A stretch of 64,000 bases of DNA from Anisus vortex (Eukaryota > Mollusca > Gastropoda > Planorbidae). Shown piece by piece: positions 53,000 through 64,000 of this stretch (positions are counted from its first letter, which is position 1; each line of letters starts with the position of its first letter). The stretch spans positions 25,666,822 to 25,730,821 of the forward strand of contig OX421507.1 of assembly GCA_949126835.1 (NCBI GenBank), in the 5' to 3' direction. The notes beneath the pieces are model-generated. The model searched no databases and was not told the DNA's origin. It saw only the letters and a list, made by a program, of their open reading frames with translations. A program made the position numbers and the translations under genes.

Positions 53000-54892
53000 G
53001 GAAAAAAAAACTATTTCATCTTGGTATCTGATGTTCTTTCTTCCAACAGCTTAGTAACAATTAAAATCTTTGTTAAAATGAAAGGCTATAAGACCCAAAG
53101 TACGGATTAAGCATAAATCGTTGAGCGAAATAATTGTCTGTAAAGTCTAAAAACTTGTAAATTACCATTCCACCCACTAACAGAGACAAGAAAAAAACTT
53201 TATTAAAGCGAAAAAAATCCCATATGTAAGTGCCAGTGGAAGATCTTAAGTCACACTTTTCGTCTTTTGAGAAAACGCAAATTTAAAGTTTAAAACGCTC
53301 CCCCAAATAAACAAGGTTATTAACCAAATATATTGTTAGTCATATCAATATTATTTTATTTTAATTTTACCAAAAACAGAATGTAAAACTTAAAATAAAT
53401 AGGATATATACATTTAAAACAAAAAGCATGTCTGTTTTGGAATTAAATCGTTTTTATTGTAGTAATATACCGCTGTTTTGAAATAAATAGAACAAAATAT
53501 TAAAAAAACAAGCTAAAGATAATAGTGTTAGTATCTTACACTTATAGTATTTTCCACATGAAGTAGATTCTCATAATATTTCTGATTTGATAGGATGCAA
53601 ACTTTCTTAAATGAGTGCCATACAGTTCATATGCCTATTATTTTTTTCTACTTATTCTAGGAATGAGATATACATAAAGGCTTTGCAATTAAATAATTGC
53701 AAAGGAAACAGCTTTGTTAAAAGACTTGATGCCATTTCCTTATTATTACAATGTCATTTCTGCAAGCATTCCCTTTTTATAAGAAAGTAAAGTGATTGCA
53801 TCAAATAATCTTTTGTTTCCATTACATAACTACAAAACATTTCTTTAATTCATTAGAATTGTATTTTTATTAAGAAAATGCTAAAGCTTTTAGAAAACAA
53901 CATCTGTGCCTTTTATTATGGTTGATTATTATGGTTGTTTCTAAGCTTTAGAAAACAATCTTGCCTATTTAAATTAGTAGGCCTGTACGTAGGTGTAGGC
54001 CCAATCTCAATTTTCCCTATAATAAAACTATTATCGGCATCTGTAGAATAATATTATTATAACCTATATAAGATACGCTTAATCTAAATGTTTTGATATT
54101 ATATTCTGGGACAATACTAAAATGTACTTAAGACGTTTTTCCACTGTCGCCGTCATATATTGATCAAGATTAGACCATTTTGTTCCTTGTTGAGCCGTAT
54201 TTTATTGTAACTTTGCTCTGGACATGGCTGCTGGATCAAATACTTACGAAACAACACGGAATGTTATAAAGTTATAAAAAATATCGCAAAGAAAATAAAA
54301 TTAACAAATATGGATTTAAAGTCTCGTTAATAGTTTTTTGTTATAACCTTTTTTATTTTGTGCACATTCTTACACTAAACTTGTTTTCTTTTGTGAGTCT
54401 TGTTAAAAAAAGCCATTTATAGGTTGTAAGGAAATAAACAATATTGTATTTTAAATACTTTTGCTGTGAGTTTGAGTATAAGTTAAAACTAATTTAAAAA
54501 AACAAAAAACATTCGTCCTAATGTTCATTTGTAAATGGATGGTAGAAATTAGAATTTGAATGGTTAAATTGTTTATGCATGGCTTATGTTTGCTAGATAT
54601 TTTCATTTTAAACTCCAAATACTGAAAAACAGCAACAACAAAGATCTTGTATTGTAGCGGAAAGATTTCGATTTCAGAAAAAAGGGATCAACAACTTAAC
54701 ACGAGTGTGTTTTGAGTGTGTGAATGTGTGTGTGTCCTTGTGTGTATGTGCTTGTGTCTGTGTGTTAATATAGTGCATCCTTTTGTGTGTGTGTCATTGT
54801 GTGCTAGTAGTTGTGTGAATACATATTTTTCTATATGTAAAATAAATCGTTATTTTTAATATTATTGCATTTACTGACGTCCCATTTTGCAA
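53000..54892. other. 3' flank of the ALP-like gene, no further gene
   Basis: AT-rich. It contains the candidate poly(A) signals and a (TG)n-rich stretch at about 54710-54810. No exon or repeat family was recognised. Confidence 0.45.
53306..53311 (+). terminator. Candidate poly(A) signal of the ALP-like gene
   Basis: This is the first AATAAA after the stop, about 300 bp downstream. A second lies at 53394-53399. Which one is used cannot be told from sequence. Confidence 0.35.
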
Positions 54893-55310
54893 TTCTGTAC
54901 CCATATACCTCAAAGACTAGCTAAGTGTGTAAACCACACATATGATTACATTAAGAGGACACCTGCGGAAAGAACAAATGGGGAACAGCCCTTTGTTGCG
55001 CATCCGATGTTCTTTGCAATGCAGAGAGACTTCGAGCCCCGGAGCCTGGACGCACAGTCTAGGATGTCATGCTACCGGGCGACAGTGCAGGTATAGAAGC
55101 GAGCGCCCACGAAAATGATCCGAGGGGAATTCCACAGGTGGGGAGTAAAGTGTAGTGCAAGTACGGAATAGACTTACCGGATAGACGCAGGGTGGCTGGC
55201 GCCCAGACATAGTCTTAATGTGCCCCTGCCTCTTGATCCACCCCTAAACATTGTTACTCCGTTGACTTGTCCAATATTTATTTATAAAATCTCTATGTCC
55301 CCTTTGAACT
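54893..55310 (+). repeat. GC-rich dispersed repeat, copy 3
   Basis: cctcaaagactagctaagtgtgtaaacc..., gctaccgggcgacagtgcaggtat, gcgcccagacatagtcttaatgtgcccctg match copies 1 and 2 in order, with more divergence. Confidence 0.62.
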
Positions 55311-55465
55311 TTTAGAAATTGTAGAAATTTTAAAGAAACAAAAATTAATGTATACAAAATAGAATATATAGTCTTTTATTTATAAAAAAACGTCCAAAGA
55401 TTTTTCTTTTATAAGATTGGTATGGCAAGAAGCAAAGAGCGTAGCATTAAACTTTAATTTTTCTG

Positions 55466-55745
55466 TTAAGTACACTGAGTCCAAAACACAAGCAACATGA
55501 AACAAGTCAAATGTTGTGCAGTTAGTTCCATCAAGTCTCCTTCTGATAAAGAAAACACTAGGAACGTCTTGACCGTACTCACACTTCCGTCTCTCAAAAC
55601 TGCTCCGTGTAGGCTTTCAATGACTCCTGCTATGCAGAACGAGTTGCAGGAAATGGAGGAGGTCTTGCATGTGAACAGCTTCTGGATAATGTCTGCGAGT
55701 GATATGGTCGTGTTCCCGGAGATAAACAAAGAAACATTGCAATGC
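55466..55745. other. Unassigned segment open on both strands
   Basis: The minus strand encodes an 87-codon frame (55466-55729) with LADIIQKLFTCKTSSISCNSFCIAGVIESLHGAVL. An acceptor-like cactcgcag precedes 55696 and a donor-like gtgagt lies near 55593. The + strand is open for 98 codons (55497-55793). The composition is more balanced than its surroundings. It could be a stray exon, a retrocopy fragment or chance. Confidence 0.25.
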
Positions 55746-55824
55746 TTCAGTGTTTTTTTTTTACTACTTAATGCTTTAAAACATCATTCCTGAAGGGTTC
55801 TTAAATTTGTGTATGGAATACGGC

Positions 55825-56030
55825 GGTCTAGCGGGCAGCGCTATTGGATTACTATACTAAGGATCCCAGTTCTAGGGATGGAGTGTTCCGAACCCTCCAA
55901 CTCTGATGGGTGCCTGACAATATCAAAGAAAGTGGAGTTTGCTGGGGCATTGTTCTAGCCACACAATCTCTGTATGCCGATGCCACAGAAAAGTGTGCAC
56001 GTGCTATATTTGTCCAATGTACTACCACTT
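55825..56030 (+). repeat. Diverged SINE copy
   Basis: ggcggtctagcgggcagcgc head remnant, caactctgatgggtgcctgaca, ccacacaatctctgtatgccgatgccacagaaaagtg. Confidence 0.6.
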
Positions 56031-56119
56031 TCTGATAGGAAAATTTTACTGACAGTTTTTCTATTTATTGGTTTTGCAAATAGTATTCTGTAGGATGATT
56101 TATATGTAATTACAATCGA

Positions 56120-56385
56120 CTTTCATGGGGCAGGTTCGTCTGGTGTACCGAAGGTCCCGGGTTCGAATCCTGGTGCAGGCTAGGATTTGTCACCGGGTCC
56201 GGAGGGTGTCCTTGAGCCTACATAGCTCAGATGGGTACTTGACCTTGGTTGTGGTAAAGAAAAGGCGGCTGTGCATAGTGCTGGCTAAACAATCACTTAG
56301 TGTGCCGTGGCCATAGAAACTGGTGAACGCTGCTTTAGCGGACCTCTGGATCAATTCCGTACCGACGGTTACTTCACACTTAACT
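56120..56385 (+). repeat. SINE copy
   Basis: cccgggttcgaatcctggtgcaggctagg (B box), gctcagatgggtacttgacc, gtgccgtggccatagaaactggtgaacgctgc. Confidence 0.78.
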
Positions 56386-56579
56386 TATTACTACTACATT
56401 GTTTTTAATTTGTTGTTATAGAGATTTCTTTAGTTCATAAGTCTAAATGCAAAAGGTAAGATTTTAATGGCTCAAGTTATAAACATTTCTAAACACTATT
56501 AATGGGCGTCAAAACGGCAGCGCCAAATCGTCACATACCGCCTGCCACTATAGGCGATAGCGGATATAAATGAATTTAC

Positions 56580-56873
56580 CTAACTAGGCAGTAAAAATGA
56601 CAACAAATGGTGACTATCACCTGGAAATCAACGGCAGATGGGTGGAACACGTCTGCAAAATGTCAGCTGACTCCCTCCCAAGAACAGCCCTGAGATGGAC
56701 CCCTCAGAGAAAAAGGTCGAAAGACATACCAAAGGAAACATAGAGAAAGACGGTGGAAAGGGACATAAAGGCTAGAGGCTTTAACCTAGAAACAGCAACG
56801 CGACCTGCAACAGAACGAGATAAATGGAGATCCTTGTATTTCGCCTCAAGCGCCAGCCGGTACGGAGAGGATT

Positions 56874-56875
<2 letters not shown>
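56580..56875 (+). pseudogene. LINE 3' fragment
   Basis: The + strand reads RWVEHVCKMSADSLPRTALRW and, after a stop, TATRPATERDKWRSLYFASSASR. This matches the distal region (WIGH.LRM ... RPA.DR..WR..V..LCS) of LINE reverse transcriptases. It is followed by a (GA)n tract at 56871-56900. Confidence 0.5.
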
Positions 56876-56906
<31 letters not shown>

Positions 56907-57129
56907 CAAGTATCTGTAAAAGAAATATTGAAAATATTAATTTCAACAAGACAGTGAATAAACGAAAGTTATACTTACGATAATTTAGATAACAATAAGC
57001 ATAATATAAAATACCCGAGACAAGGTCGCAAACAATATACAAAAATTTAGCTAATAACGAACCTAAGTAGTTATTTAAACACTAGCCTATAGTTCAAACT
57101 TTTTAAAAAAGTAACGCTATTAATTTTTG

Positions 57130-57300
57130 GTGGTTCTGACTTGGGATGGATAGAACTTGCTCTACCTAGATCTGATTGGTAACTGACTTTAGTAAATGTG
57201 ACTGGTCATTCTGCTATTATTAGTATTACGCCATGCCCACAGAAACTGGTGAACGGCTGCTTCGCCGGACCTATGGGTCCTATTGTCTGACATTTGATTA
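57130..57300 (+). repeat. SINE copy, head missing
   Basis: ctagatctgattggtaactgac, cgccatgcccacagaaactggtgaacggctgcttcgccgg. Confidence 0.65.
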
Positions 57301-57749
57301 ATTTTCAATGTCTTTATTGCAAATTGCGAAAATAAAGTCCAACAGAAAAACGTATAAATTAAATAATCTTAATTGTAAACATTTTACCTTTCACAATATG
57401 GTTTAAAAGAGTTTCCTTTACAATTTTCGTTTTTGACAACGCGAGTAACAGAGATCATACCCAAAAAAAAATCTGCGATAGAAAGTCATATATTATTTTA
57501 AGCAAAATTTTTCTTCCAGTGACACTTTTCATAAATAGCGACAAAGTAACCATTCTAGCATAAGTCCAATGTCGTATGCAAAGTGGGTGTATGTATGTGT
57601 CTATGTGTCCTTATTTTTAAGGTTTTAATTCTTGTAAGTTTTTAAGAGAAGATAAATATATATTTCGAAAGAAAAGCGAAATAAAATGGAAAAGAAAAAT
57701 GGGAAAAATTTAAAAGTAAAAGAAAGCAAAAGAGTAGAAGAGAAAATGA

Positions 57750-57945
57750 GAGAGAAAGCAGAAAGAGGTGATAAGAAGACAGGGAGAGAGAGAAAGCAGA
57801 AAGAGGTGATAAGAAGACAGGAAGAGAGAGAAAGCAGAAAGAGGTGATAAGAAGACAGGGAGAGAGAGAAAGCAGAAAGAGGTGATAAGAAGACAGGGAG
57901 AGAGAGAAAGCAGAAAGAGGTGATAAGAAGACAGGGAGAGAGAGA
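57750..57945. repeat. 38-bp minisatellite, five units
   Basis: gagaaagcagaaagaggtgataagaagacaggga repeats at 57752, 57790, 57828, 57866 and 57904. The 115-codon minus-strand frame across it is a by-product. Confidence 0.9.
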
Positions 57946-58004
57946 TATGAAGAAAGAGAGAAAAAGGTTCAACGGAAAAAAAACAGAAAGAGGAAAAAGA
58001 AAAA

Positions 58005-58110
58005 AAAAATGCTGGTGTACAGAACGTCCTGGGTTCGAATCCTGGTGCAGGCTAGAATTTTTAAAACGCTGCCTCTATACGGACCCGGGTCTCTTTAGCA
58101 TGAAATGACT
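58005..58110 (+). repeat. SINE head fragment
   Basis: cgtcctgggttcgaatcctggtgcaggctag carries the B box; the rest of the SINE is missing. Confidence 0.65.
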
Positions 58111-58319
58111 GTTCGGACCCAGCTTCAGTCAGAATTCCTTAAAACTCATAAAAAACATAAAAAAAGAGGGAAACAAAACAAAATATATTTGTTTTACCAT
58201 ATATATTATAAGAAGTAGCACAGAAAACACAAAATCTATCCCTATCCTTTATAACCTAACCGACACTAATTATTACCAAAAATACTACAAAGCTATCCCT
58301 AACCTATATAAACTATCCT

Positions 58320-58550
58320 ATACTAAGTAATTATCACTAAGTCTATCGGGTCCGAATAGCCACTTCGTTCTTAAAAGGGCCTGGATGGTGTCTGATGGAT
58401 ACCTGACCTTAGTTGTGGTAAAGTAAAGAGGGCTGTGTATAGTGCTGGACACACAATCACTTAGTATGATGTGGCCACAGAAACTGGTAAACTCTGCTTT
58501 AACGGTCCTAATGTTCAAATCGGTCCAACGGTATACTTTACTTTTCTTAA
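58320..58550 (+). repeat. SINE copy, head missing
   Basis: tgatggatacctgaccttagttgtggtaaagtaaag, atgatgtggccacagaaactggtaaactctgc, aaatcggtccaacggtatacttta. Confidence 0.7.
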
Positions 58551-59344
58551 ATTCACGTCATTATTCTAAATTAGACATATTCCTTCACATTAACCCATTA
58601 ATGCCCAAGGGTGTACCCGAATGACTTTTTCTGTGTTTTTTGCGTGTTTCCTATTTAGAATGCATCAAAAAGTGGGTATATACATCTGTTTTGATAGGTT
58701 TTTGTTTTCTTCAAATGTTACAGGGGGGGGGGGGCGGGGGTACTCTGGGAGAGTGCAGGGACACGAGTGGGTACGTGTAGTTTTGTTGAGATGCACTCCA
58801 GAGGAGTGCAATGGACACGAGAGGGATACGGGTTTTTCTAATGATAAATGCATTAAATGCTTGCTATTGAACGTATTGAATACGTTATTTTTGTATTGGA
58901 AGAATAAAGTAAAAGAAATAGATAAATCAGAACAGATGTATTTTTTTTATTTTATGGACGTTACGTCCCATTAATATTTTCATTTATTGAAAACAACAAA
59001 TAACCGTAAACACTGTTGTTGTGTTTTTCTAAAAAAAATGTTTAAAATACTTATTTTTCATTAGGCTTCTTCTTGAAGCATGAAAAAACATTTAAATTGA
59101 AAATTAATATATATCCATCGAGTTTTCTCTTATTACTTAGTCTTTGTGTATGGGTAAAAGGCAATTCCATGATAAAGGTTGAAACAATGCAGGATAATAC
59201 GAACATTATATTTCAGGCATATTGTCTAGAACTGCGATGTCATTTTGCAAACCTTTTTTGTACAGTGGAGTCAAAAGAAAAGTGTCCATTCATATCTAAC
59301 ATGACCCTGTCGCTGACCATAGAAAACTGTGATGTAGGTGTGGT
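58551..59344. other. Intergenic, no gene
   Basis: Includes a poly-G tract (about 58723-58740) followed by gggagagtgcagggacacgag motifs related to those in 60581-61032. The 91-codon frame at 59073-59340 has no recognisable domain and runs into a LINE tail. Confidence 0.35.
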
Positions 59345-59720
59345 GTAGGTGGTAGATTCCTTGGAATACCTGTCATCATGCTGACACGCCTTAGAGCTCT
59401 CTCAGTATCCGGTCCAAAGGTGTGGAATCAACTTCCCATTCAACTGAGGCGAACAAGCTCTACTGTTACTTTCAAACAGAACTTAAATACTCATTATTTC
59501 AATATTTACCTTAGATAACATTTAACATGCTTTAGAAACTTACTGTCTTATTTATGGGTTGGGTTGGTTAATACTACATTTATTTGTTTTGTCTTTTTTA
59601 ATCATCAATTTAGCTCTGTCACCTGGCCTAGGGTAATATCCGTATTCTTAGTTGTATGTTAAACGCGCTCTGAGCTTACATTATGTTTGTTGGCAGAGCT
59701 ATACAAATATTATTATTATT
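59345..59720 (+). pseudogene. LINE 3' tail (RT C-terminus) with (ATT)n end
   Basis: The + strand reads TRLRALSVSGPKVWNQLPIQLRR and then TVTFKQNLNTHYF up to TAG/TAA near 59515. This is the GP..WN.LP...R...S...FK..L.THLF ending common to CR1/L2/jockey-type LINEs. The 3' UTR ends ggcagagctatacaaatattattattattatt. Confidence 0.72.
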
Positions 59721-60580
59721 ATTATGAAAGGCCAAAAACTCAACGACTTCTGCAGCATGCCCTTTCCTGCGTAGTAACCAGGCATTCTACAAAGCAATCT
59801 CGAAAGTATGAAAGACAAAAGGCCAACACCACTTTTTGGTTTTCACGGAAATGTGTACTTTGTTATGTTTTGGTTAGCCCTATAAACGCCTCCCATTGTG
59901 GCATCGCACTGTATTTTTAGGTCAGGTTGATCATTCATGATGTAATGTCATTGTTGACTAGACCATCTCCTTGATTGTCTTACTGGTAGGACAGGGTTGC
60001 AGATTGTTGCTATTAGCAAGTTGTGGTTGGTGTCCAGTTGAAAATTAATTGAACCTCGATACCTTTAACACAGTTAGGACGCATCTTGTAAGGGGCATTT
60101 CTGTTTTATAGTCCCAGTGGCTCCAACGCCCTTGACACCAATGCAATGCATGTGAGAATGGAGTTATCAAATGTCCAGTGGAAAGAAAGCTCAGCTATTT
60201 AGCGCATCAGGTCCATCATAACAGTACCACCTAGTCCAAGGAATCCTTACCGCTCAGCAGTACATACATAAGACTGGACAAAATATCCAAGTGGTCATCT
60301 TATTCCTTACTGTCACCATCATTACCGATCTATCATCAGTTGGTGTTATATAAACAGTGACATTAATTTATCATCTCGTCATCTATTTCCAACATTGTTA
60401 ACCCATCGTTCATTGTATAACGTTTTCGTACACTGCAAAAGCTAATTAGTCTACAGAATTTATCAGATTTATGTTGTTAATGATATAAATGCATTTTAAC
60501 TATGCAGTATGTTACATAATAAAAGCGTCACAATTGTTTTTTTGAAAAAAAATATGGAGAAATATCAGCATATTTTGATA
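59721..60580. other. Intergenic, no gene
   Basis: No supported ORF, exon or repeat family recognised. Confidence 0.4.
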
Positions 60581-61032
60581 GTATATTTGACATTAGCACT
60601 CCCCCAGAGTGCATTTCTCTTAAAAGACCCTACCCTTTTTTGTGTCCCAGCACTCTCCTCGAGTGCATTTATATTTCGATCTGAAGTTCAATGGATTTTT
60701 TCTAGTCAAGCTACAATTTTGTATTCATGGGATTCAGAATAGTTTAAAGTATCTAAAAACATATCTTATTTGCCTTAATTAAGTAATAATATTTTTTTTT
60801 ACACATACCTGTTTGAAGTAGAAGAAAATGTTTTTAGGCTGTTGTTTTTTTTAAGCGAGCTACAAAAATCTACCCAATGGAAATGACTTTTAAGATGATA
60901 AATAACGTAAAGAAATATGTCTAGAATATAAAAAAGCCAATATTTTAAATATATAATAAAAAAACCTTTCTGTAAGCTAAAAAAATGGAAACAAGTCATT
61001 TCATTCTGGGAGAGTGCAAATGTCAAATATGC
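60581..61032. mobile_element. 452-bp TIR element (MITE)
   Basis: The left 31 bp (GTATATTTGACATTAGCACTCCCCCAGAGTG, 60581-60611) and the inverted right 31 bp (61002-61032) match at about 27 positions. The interior is AT-rich without coding capacity. No clear target duplication. Confidence 0.6.
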
Positions 61033-61343
61033 GTTAAGGTACATTCATTTATGTGTCCTTTTTCAAAATAGCCAACAGGTTTTATTTTAAAAATTACCCC
61101 ATTACATGCTACACCCCCTCCCACTTTTACACTCCCCTCTCTTTTCCTCATGCGGTGTATAATATCTGTTTTACTTCAAGCTAGATATATAATAGATACA
61201 TACTTTAATTTAAAAAAAGTCTACGCCCTTAAACTAAACAAGTAAAATAATTGTGATAGTAATAGTAACTGTGCAACTGTAAGTGTGTAAATATATGTGT
61301 AATTATGTACTGAATGGGACTTAGTAACACACATTGGTGTGTA
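61033..61343. other. Intergenic, no gene
   Basis: AT-rich with a short C-rich run; nothing supported. Confidence 0.4.
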
Positions 61344-61618
61344 AGTAAAGTAACCGTTGGACCATCATATCGCCGGAGAAGCAGCGTTCACCAGTTTCAG
61401 TGGCCACGGCACACTAATGGATGTGTGGCCAGCACAATGTCCAGCCACCGTTACTTTACCCCAACTAATGTCAGGTACCCATCAGAGCTGGGTAGACTCA
61501 TGGACACCCTCAAGTCCCGGGAAAAAATCCTTGCCTGCACCAGGATTTGAACGCAGAGCCTTCGGATCGTTAGTCGAACGCGCTGCGGCTCGTTCACCGT
61601 GCCACCCCCCCCCCCCCT
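61344..61618 (-). repeat. Most complete SINE copy, minus strand
   Basis: On the minus strand it runs ggtggcacggtgaacgagccgcagcgcg, gttcaaatcctggtgcaggc (B box), cccgggacttgagggtgtccatgagtctacccagctctgatgggtacctgacattagttggggtaaagtaa, gtggccactgaaactggtgaacgctgc, and tggtccaacggttactttac. Confidence 0.8.
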
Positions 61619-61936
61619 CTAAAAAAATTAATAAAAAATATAATACACTAATTTTTATTTTTCCATAGTGCTATTTTAAAGTCTTAAATCTGTATTTAAA
61701 TTTGTACTGTAGTTGGAATGACGGATTTGTATTACCTGTCAAAATGATGACGTTAGCCCATGTATGAAGAGACAAAAAAAATTAAAACGTAAAAGAACGA
61801 TAGGCTTCAATGCAAATTTCATGCGCGATCGTGACATAAACAACATGTATAATTCATTACCCACTTCAACGGCCCCATCCAACCATCCCTTTCAATTAAT
61901 GTGTCTCTATCTGGGTTTTCTTTCAGTAAACTCGAA

Positions 61937-62224
61937 GACTATAAAGAAGATGGACCGCTTGTTCTTTTTATTAGAGCTAATATGTTCTTTTTTCGTGCGC
62001 AACCAATAATGCTGTCTTAAATGACTTATAGGTTTGCATTAAAGGTTCCCGCTGTATACAACTTTCGATTTTAATTTTAATTTTTCTTTGACAAAATCAT
62101 AGCAATTAAATAAAACGGAAGTGTGCATTACAATCGGGAATCGGGAATTCCGAAAAGAAGTAATTCGAGTCATCAAATAGCAGAAATATTAAAACAAGCG
62201 GTCCACCTTATTATTGTCTGTGGT
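61937..62224. mobile_element. TIR element related to 46105-46630
   Basis: The left end gactataaagaagatggaccgcttg and inverted right end (revcomp ccacagacaataataaggtggaccgcttg) share the GGACCGCTTG TIR core. The interior tgtatacaactttcgattttaattttaa is the inverse of 46480-46500. There is only one copy of the end on each side. Confidence 0.6.
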
Positions 62225-63094
62225 AAATTTAAAACAAAAGAATAGATATCGAAGTGATAAATATGATTAAGACGTAACCTTTTTTGCTACTTATTCGGAT
62301 ATTTGTACAAGAAGCTGAGGGGCGTTTGACGCAAACATGACAAAAAAAAAGATTAAAAAATCAACATTTATATACGAATCTAACTATCATCTACAATTAC
62401 TGTCTTGGTCGAGTTTCCAATTTTTCAAAAGGGTAAAACAAAGCAAGACAAGAAACTAATTTTTGTTAGTTTTTACACAGACTATCCATGTGTAGCTAGA
62501 ATAATTTTAAATGAATTAAATAAAAAAAAAACACGTGTCTGTTTGGAAAATAAATGTATACATATGGTGATATTTTGGGGATGTTGGTCAATATGAACGG
62601 CCCTTGTCCTTTCCTGAATTAGACAAAAAAAATCGTACGTCATAGCTCGAAAAAAAAATGAGCAGAAACATGCTACAACATGCCCCTCCCCCACACCCTC
62701 TTTTTCCCCTTATCTTTCTACTTGTAGACTTTATTTAGATCAGAAGATTTTACCTTCGTTAATAAATAAAACATTATAAACACACACACAGACGCTAACG
62801 TCATCTCCTTATGTCCTGAAAAGTTAACTCATGTCATGTCCACAGGTAGATTTCTACATGCTCTGTTGTATTCGTGTCTTCAATGGACAAAGAAAATACA
62901 ATTCGGTGCTGGAATTTTATTTTATATAGTATAGTTAGGAGATAGATTCCGTATTTGTTCAATGATAAAAGACAGGTTAATGTGTGTTTTAGTGTATACG
63001 TGTTTTGTATTTGTATATGTGTTTTAGGGACAGGTAATATTTAATAGACAAATAGTTATTTTTGGAGAAAATTATAAACACACCAATTCTGTTG
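62225..63094. other. Upstream region of the signal-peptide exon
   Basis: AT-rich with no supported ORF. If 63170 is a real start, this contains its upstream regulatory DNA. Confidence 0.35.
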
Positions 63095-63103
63095 TATAAA
63101 TAG
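63095..63103 (+). promoter_or_regulatory. TATA box upstream of the signal-peptide exon
   Basis: TATAAATAG, followed at 63113 by TCATTC, which resembles an initiator. The ATG follows at 63170, leaving a short 5' UTR. Confidence 0.45.
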
Positions 63104-63169
63104 TTTTGTGGTTCATTCGTATATCGGTAATATACTTTGTTAAAAAAGACAACACTATATTTGTATAAA

Positions 63170-63236
63170 ATGATTCGTTTCGTGGCTATAATTCCAGCCT
63201 TCTTCTGTTGGAGCAACGCCTTAAAACTTACATTGG
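63170..63236 (+). CDS. Probable first coding exon of the next gene (signal peptide)
   Basis: ATG at 63170 opens 22 codons reading MIRFVAIIPAFFCWSNALKLTLG up to a gtaagc donor at 63237 (phase 1). There is one basic residue, a hydrophobic core and a small-residue SNA cleavage site, as in a secretory signal peptide. A TATA box lies 75 bp upstream. No further exon is visible before the window ends, so the product is unknown. It could be a tandem paralogue of the ALP-like gene, which lies on the same strand and must also have had a secretory first exon, but nothing here proves that. Confidence 0.55.
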
Positions 63237-63603
63237 GTAAGCTGCATTTGTTTTATCTTTTACATTTTTATTAAATAAATTAAAATGCTTAATGCTAACA
63301 TAGTATTAGTTGTAGACTACGAACTTGCACATTTTTGGCGTTTTCTATATTGGTTAAGTTGGACACATTATCTGCAGATATTAGCATACTCAACATAAAT
63401 TCACTTAAGAACTCCGTCTGACATAACAACAACTTTATTGTTGAATATTATAGGCCTACATACGCATATGCAGCAGCTTAGCCTATATTTTAAATGTAGT
63501 GGGGGATAATAGTGCAGGGGAGAAAACTGGAAGGGTGCGTGGATGTTAAAGATGGGCGTTGGAGGAAACAGTCAAAGGTGTGTAATAGAGTGCAGTGTGT
63601 GGA

Positions 63604-63921
63604 CAGTGGCGTAGCCAGGTTTTGACGCTAGGGGGAGCGAAATTTTAGTAAAAAAAGGCCCAACTTTTAGCAATTTTTCCAGATTAATAAATAACTAAGA
63701 ATTTGTTCTTATCAATCAAATGTTATAAGAAAACCCTGCGCCTCAGAATACACACACTGTATAATAGTGCAAATTTATTTAACCATTAACGATTCTTTTT
63801 CTAGCAGCTAATAGTGGTGAGAATTTCTGCGAAATTGATTGCATCTAGGCCTACTGCTCATTTTCGGGATGAACATCTAGTATCGAAAAGTATTTATAGA
63901 ATCAACGCGAATGTTCTATAG
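63604..63921 (+). mobile_element. DNA-element copy starting CAGTGGCGTAGCCAGG
   Basis: Inverted counterpart of 2087-2408 with the same terminus. It lies in the presumed first intron of the next gene. Confidence 0.55.
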
Positions 63922-64000
63922 CAGGGTCGGCAAACTAAAACACGCCTGCCAGACTTGGCACGCAGAACGATTTTCAGTAGCACACAAAAGACCTCCAAGA
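63922..64000 (+). mobile_element. hAT-like terminus cut by the window edge
   Basis: Starts CAGGGTCGGCAAACTAAAACACG, the inverted counterpart of 1445-1535. The element continues beyond the window. Confidence 0.5.

Noticed and set aside
57625..57972. 115-codon minus-strand frame rich in Ser, Leu and Phe
   Set aside because: Produced by a 38-bp purine-rich minisatellite.
59073..59340. 91-codon frame with a hydrophobic start, considered as a secreted protein
   Set aside because: No clean signal peptide, no domain, no splice support, and it runs into a LINE tail.

Overview
This is an AT-rich animal nuclear genome window, most likely from a mollusc and probably a gastropod. The reasons are a spliced secretory gene with canonical GT-AG introns, many copies of a tRNA-derived SINE, APE-type LINEs, Gmr1-like Ty3/gypsy elements, a Helitron, mariner/hAT-like elements and long tetranucleotide satellites. 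The mollusc assignment is inference. I see no bacterial genes, CRISPR arrays or rRNA genes.

The only host gene that can be followed runs on the + strand from 2641 to 52999. Nine in-phase exons (2641-2815, 4149-4321, 9044-9148, 11835-11943, 46694-46807, 47847-47938, 48861-48960, 51419-51508, 52278-52999) encode a member of the alkaline phosphatase (ALP) superfamily, starting just before the position of the catalytic serine. Upstream exons (signal peptide, first metal Asp) lie outside the window or were not found. Almost every catalytic and metal-ligand position visible is substituted, while the family's paired cysteines are kept, so this looks like a secreted ALP pseudoenzyme. Its C-terminus is a Thr/Pro-rich mucin-like tail in place of the usual GPI-anchor signal. 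A tenth, 44-bp exon-like segment (45836-45879) resembles an ancestral ALP stretch but breaks the frame if included.

Layout: 1-2640, dispersed repeats. 2641-11943, exons 1-4 with SINEs, a TTAA MITE, a Helitron fragment and about 2.5 kb of GACA/GATA satellite. 11944-46693, one intron of about 34.7 kb holding a truncated LINE (13126-14293), a short non-autonomous LTR element A (16482-20458), a nearly full-length LINE (24539-27775), LTR element B (29291-37366) and LTR element C (37409-45147), then a mariner relic and a TIR element. B and C lie back to back in one AT microsatellite. 46694-52999, the last exons. 53000-63169, intergenic sequence full of SINE copies and LINE tails. 63170-63236, a probable first exon with a signal peptide and an upstream TATA box, starting the next gene on the same strand.

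In elements B and C the integrase lies upstream of the reverse transcriptase (or of the position of the deleted RT in C). This is the unusual order of Gmr1-like Ty3/gypsy elements. Element A has only gag and protease. All coding mobile elements carry stops or frameshifts.

Homology statements rest on recognising motifs by eye. No database search or alignment program was run.
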